A stretch of DNA of 64,000 nt from Aminithiophilus ramosus. Its GTDB lineage: Bacteria; Synergistota; Synergistia; Synergistales; Aminithiophilaceae. Under the pieces are notes generated by a model. It was not told the origin of the DNA. It worked only from the letters and a program-made list of their open reading frames with translations, and made no database searches. The stretch spans positions 1,675,453-1,739,452 of the forward strand of contig NZ_CP072943.1 in NCBI RefSeq assembly GCF_018069705.1. Direction: 5' to 3'. Positions 59,475 to 64,000 of this stretch are shown here, piece after piece. A program made the translations under genes and the position numbers. The first letter of the stretch is position 1; every line of letters begins with the position of its first letter.

Positions 59475-59923
59475 GGCCGCTCCTCTCCGAGAGCCCAGAG
59501 GTCCCTTTCGTCGCGGGGCTGTCGGGGCTCCTCGTCAGAAGGACGAAGGCCTTCCCGGTCCGTCGTCGAAAAGAGAAATTCGTCGGTGACGGAAAGGGCC
59601 GAAAGGGGACAGGCCTCGACACACTGAAGGCAGAGGCAGCAGCGGGCCAAATCGACGTCGATCTTTCCCGTCTCGTCGGAAAGGGTCACAGCGCCGCAGG
59701 GGCAGACGGAGATGCAGGTGCCGCACCCCTTGCAGCGCGAACGGCTGTGGGCAAGACGCCCCACGAGGCGCTCCGGCGTCTCCGAAGGGGCGTGAATATC
59801 CATCGTCCCACCCTGGACGGCCATCAGGGCCTCCGTCAGGCTGTCGGGCATGTGCGGAAAGGGAAAGGGATGCGTTTCCATCTTCGCCAGAGCCCGTCGG
59901 AGCAGGAAAAAAAAGGTCGACAT
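59471..59923 (-). CDS. 2[4Fe-4S] ferredoxin subunit of the hydrogenase-like complex
   Basis: 150 aa NuoI/EchF-like electron carrier. Two cluster motifs are present: CKGCGTCISVCPCG and CCLCLQCVEACP. The N-terminal hydrophobic-looking helix (STFFFLLRRALAKME) probably docks at the membrane, as in EchF/HycF. The C-terminal 35 residues are acidic and unlike known subunits. It lies 15 nt after the NuoH-like gene and overlaps the asparaginase gene. Confidence 0.88.
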   Translation of the reverse strand: MSTFFFLLRRALAKMETHPFPFPHMPDSLTEALMAVQGGTMDIHAPSETPERLVGRLAHSRSRCKGCGTCISVCPCGAVTLSDETGKIDVDLARCCLCLQCVEACPLSALSVTDEFLFSTTDREGLRPSDEEPRQPRDERDLWALGEERP

Positions 59924-59938
59924 CGCGATAGCCCCTCT

Positions 59939-60909
59939 CTAGAGACGCACATCGAAAAACAGCAGGATCAGGCCGGCCAGGGCGAGCCCCGACGCGGCCA
60001 AGGAATAGAAGGAGGCCGCCTGGTCGCCCCGGAAACGCCCGACGAAGGCGTCTTCCAGGGAAAGGGCCGTCATCTGGACGAGAAAGACTTTGGCCCAGAA
60101 AAAGAGAAAATCGACGACAAAGAGCGTCAGGGCCTGCAGCTCGAGAATGAGGCCCAGAGAACCGGGCAGGAAAAGGCAGACGCAGACGGAGCAGGCCGCC
60201 AACGTCCTGTACTGACGGGCCACTTCAAAGAGGAGCAGAGCCCGGCCGGAGAAATCGTCACCCTGTCCCCCCTCTATCGGACGGACCGTCGTCCCGGCCA
60301 GGACGGGCAGGAGAGAGAGAAAGACGAGGCCGAGAGCGGCCAGACCGATCCGACCGGGCCAAGAGGCGACGGACCATACCGACTTGGCGGCGAAGGTCTC
60401 AAGGGAAAAGGGGGCACCGGGCAGTCCCTGACGGTAGGCGAACCAGACGAGGGAGGCGACGACCAGAGCCAGGGGCAGGGCACAGGCGACGAGAAGGGTC
60501 AGCTCCCTGCCGACCTCGACCCCTCTTCGAGGAGACGCTCCGCCCGAGAGGGCGAGGACCGTCGCCAGAGAGGCCAGGAGAAGCAGGAAGACGACGAGGA
60601 GCAGGTCCCCCCCCCGGAGAGCAGCGGGGGCAGGGAACCGATGGGCAGGTAGAGGAAGATCGTCAGCGCCGACGCCGCGCCGACGGCGGGAGCGCCCAGG
60701 AAAAGCCAGGGCAGCCCCTCTCGCGGCAGAACCGCCTTCTTGCCGAAAAGCTTGACGAGGTCGTAGAAAGGCTGCGAGGGAGGAGGCCCCAGACGTCGCT
60801 CAAGGCGAGCGGTGAAGGTGCGGCCGAGCCCCTCGAAGATCAGGCTCACGAGCGAGGCCAGAAGCATCAGAGCCGCGGCGGCAAGGATCTTCGTTCCCCA
60901 GGTAAGCAT
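59939..60909 (-). pseudogene. NuoH/EchB-like membrane subunit, frame broken at a G9 run
   Basis: The N-terminal part from ATG 60909 (MLTWGTKILAAAALMLL, then LGPPPSQPFYDLVKLFGKK) is a typical NuoH/HycD/EchB start, with the quinone-site-like loop. After about 100 codons the frame shifts at nine G (plus-strand C at 60607-60615). The rest, in another frame, continues with membrane helices and ends FFDVRL at 59939. One added G restores a single frame of 323 aa, the normal size. It is thus either an assembly error, a mutation or a phase-variable gene. Start overlaps the stop of the large-subunit gene (TGATG). Confidence 0.85.
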
Positions 60910-62132
60910 CAGCGGCTCTCCCCTGCGGCTTCCGGCACCTCGGGGCGGCCCAGAGCCTTTGTCTCGGCAGAGAAAGGCGTCTCGATAAGCCTCTCCGTAC
61001 AGGCCATGCAGGGATCGGTGCTGCTCAGGATGAGAAGGGCATCGTCCAGCAATGCCCCTTTCAGAAGAAGGGGCCACAACGAGGCATTGGCGTAAGTGGC
61101 CGAGCGGATCCGCCACGAGGAAAGGCCCCCCTCTCCTCGCCGCAGGACGAGACGGTGGAGCGTTTCCCCCCTCGGTCCTTCAACCAGGGAGAGCGCCGCG
61201 CCCTCGGCCTGCTTCAGGAGGGTATGGAGACGGCCGCGCTTCCTGTTGGTCCTGATCGCCCCCTCGGGAAGCCCCTCGAGAAGGGCCTGAACGAGATCCA
61301 GCGATTGACCGATCTCGCCGACCCGGACGAGGAGACGGTCGAAGACATCGCCACGAGGGGGACGGCCGTCGATCCCCCCCAGGACGGCCTGCCCCTCGAG
61401 CTCTCCGTAGGCCTCGTAGGGAGAGGACCAACGAAGATCGACGGCAAGACCGCTGCCCCGGGCCACGGGGCCCACGGAACCGTAAAGGAGGGCCGTCTCC
61501 TTCGGAAGCAGGCCGATCCCCTCCATACGGGCACGCAGGAGAGTCCCGTTACGGAAAGCCTCCTGGAAGGGGGGCAGTTCCCTGCGGTAGAAGGAGATCA
61601 TGGCCCCGATCGCCGCCGCCCCTTGGGCATCGATGTCGCAGCGGACACCGCCGAAGGTCACGACGCCCCAGTTGGACCGCCGTCCCGAAAGCCTTTCGAG
61701 GAGATTGAGGACCTCCTCCCTCAGGGAAAGGGCCGACATCGCCAGCGAGGATTGGCCGGCGACGCGGCAGGTCGACGCCAGCCAGAGGAAATGAGAGGCC
61801 ATCCTCTCCAGCTCCAGAAAAAGGGTCCGCAGATAACTCGCCCGCCGGGGAACGACGATGGAGGACAGCGTCTCCATGGCTCTCACGAAAGCCACGGCGT
61901 TGGAGAGGGAGCAGGAGCCGCAGACCCGTTCGGCGAGGGCGAGGACCTGGAAGGGGTCGCGGCCGCGAGCCATCGCCTCGATGCCTCGATGGACCGCTCC
62001 GTGACGGATTTCGGCGCCTTTGATCCTCTGTCCGTCGAGTTCCAGGGAAATGTCGAGGGGTTCCGTGAACCCTCTCTGTCGGCAGGATAGATTGAAGGGA
62101 GTCATGACGGCCTCCTGAAGCGGATCGCTCAT
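60909..62132 (-). CDS. NuoD/EchE-like [NiFe] hydrogenase large subunit
   Basis: 407 aa. The N-terminal Ni-site motif L1 reads RVCGSCSLSN (C71 and C74), keeping both Cys but with Asn where His is usual. The C-terminal motif L2 is DPCMACTER (C375 and C378), the Ech-type ending with Arg and no cleavable tail. Thus all four nickel ligands remain. The ATG at 62132 overlaps the NuoC-like stop (ATGA); ATG 62105 has a better ribosome site (AGGAGG, five bases) and may be the true start. Expected to work with the NuoB- and NuoH-like subunits in H2 production or uptake coupled to ion transport. Confidence 0.88.
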   Translation of the reverse strand: MSDPLQEAVMTPFNLSCRQRGFTEPLDISLELDGQRIKGAEIRHGAVHRGIEAMARGRDPFQVLALAERVCGSCSLSNAVAFVRAMETLSSIVVPRRASYLRTLFLELERMASHFLWLASTCRVAGQSSLAMSALSLREEVLNLLERLSGRRSNWGVVTFGGVRCDIDAQGAAAIGAMISFYRRELPPFQEAFRNGTLLRARMEGIGLLPKETALLYGSVGPVARGSGLAVDLRWSSPYEAYGELEGQAVLGGIDGRPPRGDVFDRLLVRVGEIGQSLDLVQALLEGLPEGAIRTNRKRGRLHTLLKQAEGAALSLVEGPRGETLHRLVLRRGEGGLSSWRIRSATYANASLWPLLLKGALLDDALLILSSTDPCMACTERLIETPFSAETKALGRPEVPEAAGESR

Positions 62133-62647
62133 TGTCTCGATCGGGGCGGTTCGAACTCGTGGCGCCAGGGTTTGACCGCCTCCCATCCCTCGGGCAGGAA
62201 AAGGCGTCCCCTTTTGGACTGGCCGGTGAAATCGGGGCCGAGCATTTCGAGGACCTCCCGCTCATCGTACTCGGCGGAAGGGAAACGGCCCTGAAGAGAG
62301 GGCATCAGGAGATCCCCTTTGGGGAGAGACACCTCGAGGGTGACGTGAAAGCGCTTTCCCCTTTCGGCGCAGCGGAAAAGGGCGAAATCGTAGCGGAGCA
62401 ACACCGACATCCCCCTATCCTCCCCGGAAAGGCACATGAAGTGAGGGCGATCGAATTCGCCCAGGCAATCGACACCTTCGAGAAAGCGCCGGCGGGGAAG
62501 AGCCACGGTCAGAAGTCGGGGACGTCCCTCCCCTCCCCCGAGGGAAGAACCCTCGATATCGTCGCCGAGGAGATCCTCCAGACGGGACAGGACGTCTTGG
62601 GGAGCACTCGCCGTCGCGGCATATCCGGAAAGATCGGGATCGGTCAC
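62129..62647 (-). CDS. NuoC/EchD-like 30 kDa-type subunit
   Basis: 172 aa. The NuoC-type core is recognisable in VLLRYDFALFR, VTLEVSLPKGDLLMPSL, and FPSAEYDEREVLEMLGPDFTG, the last matching the conserved WxERExxDMFG region. The start is GTG 62647 with AGAGGAGG eight bases before it; ATG codons further upstream belong to other frames of the NuoB-like gene, which it overlaps by four bases. Confidence 0.85.
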   Translation of the reverse strand: MTDPDLSGYAATASAPQDVLSRLEDLLGDDIEGSSLGGGEGRPRLLTVALPRRRFLEGVDCLGEFDRPHFMCLSGEDRGMSVLLRYDFALFRCAERGKRFHVTLEVSLPKGDLLMPSLQGRFPSAEYDEREVLEMLGPDFTGQSKRGRLFLPEGWEAVKPWRHEFEPPRSRQ

Positions 62648-63096
62648 AGCGAACGCCTCCTCTCGGAAAGGGCACAGCGTCTCTCCACTTCCAGGACGAC
62701 TCGAGTAAGGCCTTCGACGAGCGCCTCCGGCCTTGGAGGACAGCCCAGGACGTAGACGTCGACGGGCAGAATCGCGTCGAGAGGCCCACAGCCGACGGGA
62801 GAATCGCGGAAGATGCCTCCCGAGACGGCACAGACGCCGAAAGCCATGACCAGCCTCGGTTCGGCCATCATGGCATAGGTCCGGCGCAACAGGTCGACCT
62901 GACAGGAACAGACCGCCCCCGTCACGAGGAGCAGATCGGCCTGTCTGGGACTCTCGACGCAACGGACCCCCAGACGCTCCAGGTCATAGCGGGGCCCGAA
63001 AGAGGAAAGCCACTCGCCGTCACAGCCGTTACAGGAACCGCTGTTCCAATGATAGATCCAAAGAGATTTGGACAAAGCCTCCCATGAACGTTCCAT
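62644..63096 (-). CDS. NuoB/EchC-like small subunit
   Basis: 150 aa protein for the membrane-proximal [4Fe-4S] cluster. SGSCNGCDGEWLSSF carries the first Cys pair (C22 and C25); FGVCAVSGGIF (C89) and PVDVYVLGCPPRPEAL (C119) the others. This is the standard NuoB-type pattern of energy-converting hydrogenases. It starts right at the end of the small membrane gene. Confidence 0.92.
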   Translation of the reverse strand: MERSWEALSKSLWIYHWNSGSCNGCDGEWLSSFGPRYDLERLGVRCVESPRQADLLLVTGAVCSCQVDLLRRTYAMMAEPRLVMAFGVCAVSGGIFRDSPVGCGPLDAILPVDVYVLGCPPRPEALVEGLTRVVLEVERRCALSERRRSL

Positions 63097-63432
63097 TCAG
63101 CGTAATCCTCCTCCGAGGAGAACGGCGATCAGCAGAAGAGCCATAAAAAGGACGAGGACCCCTGTCTGATCGGGGACAAGGTCCGTACATCGTCTCTCCT
63201 CGAGGCCGCCGGGAAAATCGATCCTCTCCGTGAACGACCGGGGAAGGGAGAGGGGGGGGAACATCGTACTCTGGGAGAACGCCTTTTCCGAACCTCCGGA
63301 CGAGGCGGAAGAGCGGAAATCCCGACGGCCCAGGCCGGTTACGGCAAGGACGATCAAAAGGGCCAGCAGAAAGGAGAGAGACCAGCTGAGCCCGTTCCAG
63401 TAACCGAAGCCGCTGTAGACCTGAACGGCCAT
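63097..63432 (-). CDS. Small two-helix membrane subunit of the hydrogenase-like operon
   Basis: 111 aa with one membrane helix at about residues 15-34 and another at about 90-108. Between them lies a loop rich in Ser and charged residues, with PRSFTERIDFPGG. It does not match a family I can name. The layout resembles the C-terminal end of a NuoL/antiporter-type subunit split off as its own gene. It starts next to the end of the antiporter-like gene and just before the NuoB-like gene, so it is likely part of the complex. Confidence 0.65.
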   Translation of the reverse strand: MAVQVYSGFGYWNGLSWSLSFLLALLIVLAVTGLGRRDFRSSASSGGSEKAFSQSTMFPPLSLPRSFTERIDFPGGLEERRCTDLVPDQTGVLVLFMALLLIAVLLGGGLR

Positions 63433-64000
63433 TTAGAGTCCCCCTCCCAGCACGGCCTCGATGTAGCCGCGCTGATTGAGAAGGGCGGCCGCCGCCGGGT
63501 CGACCCAACGTCCCAGGGACCAGGAGGGAAGGGCGGAGAGAAAACCGATCAGGACAAGGAGTCCTCCGACGACGAGCAGGGTGGGCAGAGGCGTCTCTCG
63601 GCGGGGAAGGACCTCCCCGGTCCCCAGAAAGGCGGCGTGAAAAGCGCGGATCAGGGCGGCGGCGACGGCGACGGAAGCTCCTATCGAAAGAGCTCCCAGA
63701 AGGGGCTGAAAGACGACGAGAGATTGGCTGAGCAGGAGTTTCGGCACATAGCCGACAAAGGGAGGAAAGCCGGAGAGGGTCCAGGCGGCGACGAAAAAAG
63801 AACCTGCCGCCAGGGCCCCGGCTCCGCCGCGGAGGTGGAGCCGGTCGAGGCGGGTCGTTCCCTCCTGACGTCGAAGAACTCCGACGCAAAGAAGCAGCAG
63901 CGAAGAGGCAATGAGCAAAACCGACCACTGGGCCAGGGCACCGCGAAGAGCCGTCAGACCGTAGTCGGCCATGGCACGGGCATCGCCGAGGCAGGAAAGG
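63433..64000 (-). CDS. Antiporter-like (NuoL/M/N, MrpD) membrane subunit, N-terminus cut by window edge
   Basis: The last 188 codons of a proton-translocating-type subunit are visible. AAWTLSGFPPFVGYVPKLLL is the typical antiporter block with Pro-Pro and a membrane Lys. At least four membrane helices follow one another. The frame is open to the window end, so the gene starts to the right of 64000. It is the most upstream visible gene of the complex and would form the ion-pumping arm. Confidence 0.85.
   Translation of the reverse strand, partial: LSCLGDARAMADYGLTALRGALAQWSVLLIASSLLLLCVGVLRRQEGTTRLDRLHLRGGAGALAAGSFFVAAWTLSGFPPFVGYVPKLLLSQSLVVFQPLLGALSIGASVAVAAALIRAFHAAFLGTGEVLPRRETPLPTLLVVGGLLVLIGFLSALPSWSLGRWVDPAAAALLNQRGYIEAVLGGGL

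Overview
The window is a GC-rich bacterial chromosome segment, most likely from the phylum Synergistota (Synergistetes). Three things point there: a secreted carboxypeptidase ends in a tripartite tail that matches the Synergist-type CTERM sorting signal, a compact CPBP glutamic protease of the kind paired with such signals is present, and the gene content suits an anaerobic amino-acid fermenter (TAXI solute-binding protein, biotin-dependent decarboxylase carboxyltransferase subunit, energy-converting hydrogenase-like complex, ThyX). The species cannot be told from sequence reading alone. Most genes lie on the minus strand in tightly packed, often overlapping operons. Starts at GTG and TTG are common and are supported by Shine-Dalgarno sites.

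Layout. 1-4935: nifU-like, phoH, pgpH, ybeY and a CorC-type CBS protein cut by the left edge. 4955-14039: a long housekeeping run glmU-prs-rplY-pth-mfd-mazG-carboxyltransferase, preceded by tRNA-Gln with its own promoter and terminator. 14223-14922: an intergenic region with a very AT-rich patch, then on the plus strand a PerR/Fur-type regulator, a CPBP protease and a secreted protein of unknown function. 17421-24929: ornithine racemase-like, cdaA, cdaR, glmM, galU and glmS. With pgpH and glmU, the window therefore holds both c-di-AMP synthesis and breakdown and all of UDP-GlcNAc synthesis. 24962-33785: dnaX-dnaE-mtrB(TRAP)-pyk-nudix-nfo. 33840-37819: an M48 protease, the flagellar chaperones FlgN and FliS, a YwlE-type arginine phosphatase, a CBS protein and a PfkB sugar kinase. 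37861-42665: a thioredoxin reductase fused to a cysteine-less thioredoxin-like domain, prmC, prfA, a DUF1385 protein and thyX. 42721-43627: rpmE and a HutP-family RNA-binding regulator.

43862-52828 is the accessory part. It holds three copies of one ISNCY/IS1202-type insertion sequence: a decayed copy A, and two nearly identical tandem copies B and C. Between A and B lie an AT-richer gene for an M14 carboxypeptidase with the CTERM tail, an orphan TAXI binding protein and two cold-shock genes. Both independent insertion sites lie directly upstream of a TTGACA -35 box that reads away from the element, and the target duplications are 16-17 bp long.

52853-58452: tRNA-Arg and tRNA-Ser, a SurA/PpiD-like foldase, polA with an altered motif C, and a short glutamyl-tRNA synthetase. 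58452-64000: an asparaginase gene coupled to an Ech/Mbh-like complex (ferredoxin, NuoH-, NuoD-, NuoC- and NuoB-like subunits, a small membrane subunit, and an antiporter-like subunit cut by the right edge). The NuoH-like gene is frameshifted at a run of nine G, and the NiFe large subunit has Asn where the L1 motif normally has His.

The points most worth following are the promoter-upstream targeting of the IS, the CTERM substrate with its candidate protease, the pair of RNA-binding attenuator-type regulators (TRAP and HutP), the reductase fusion, and the unusual hydrogenase operon.
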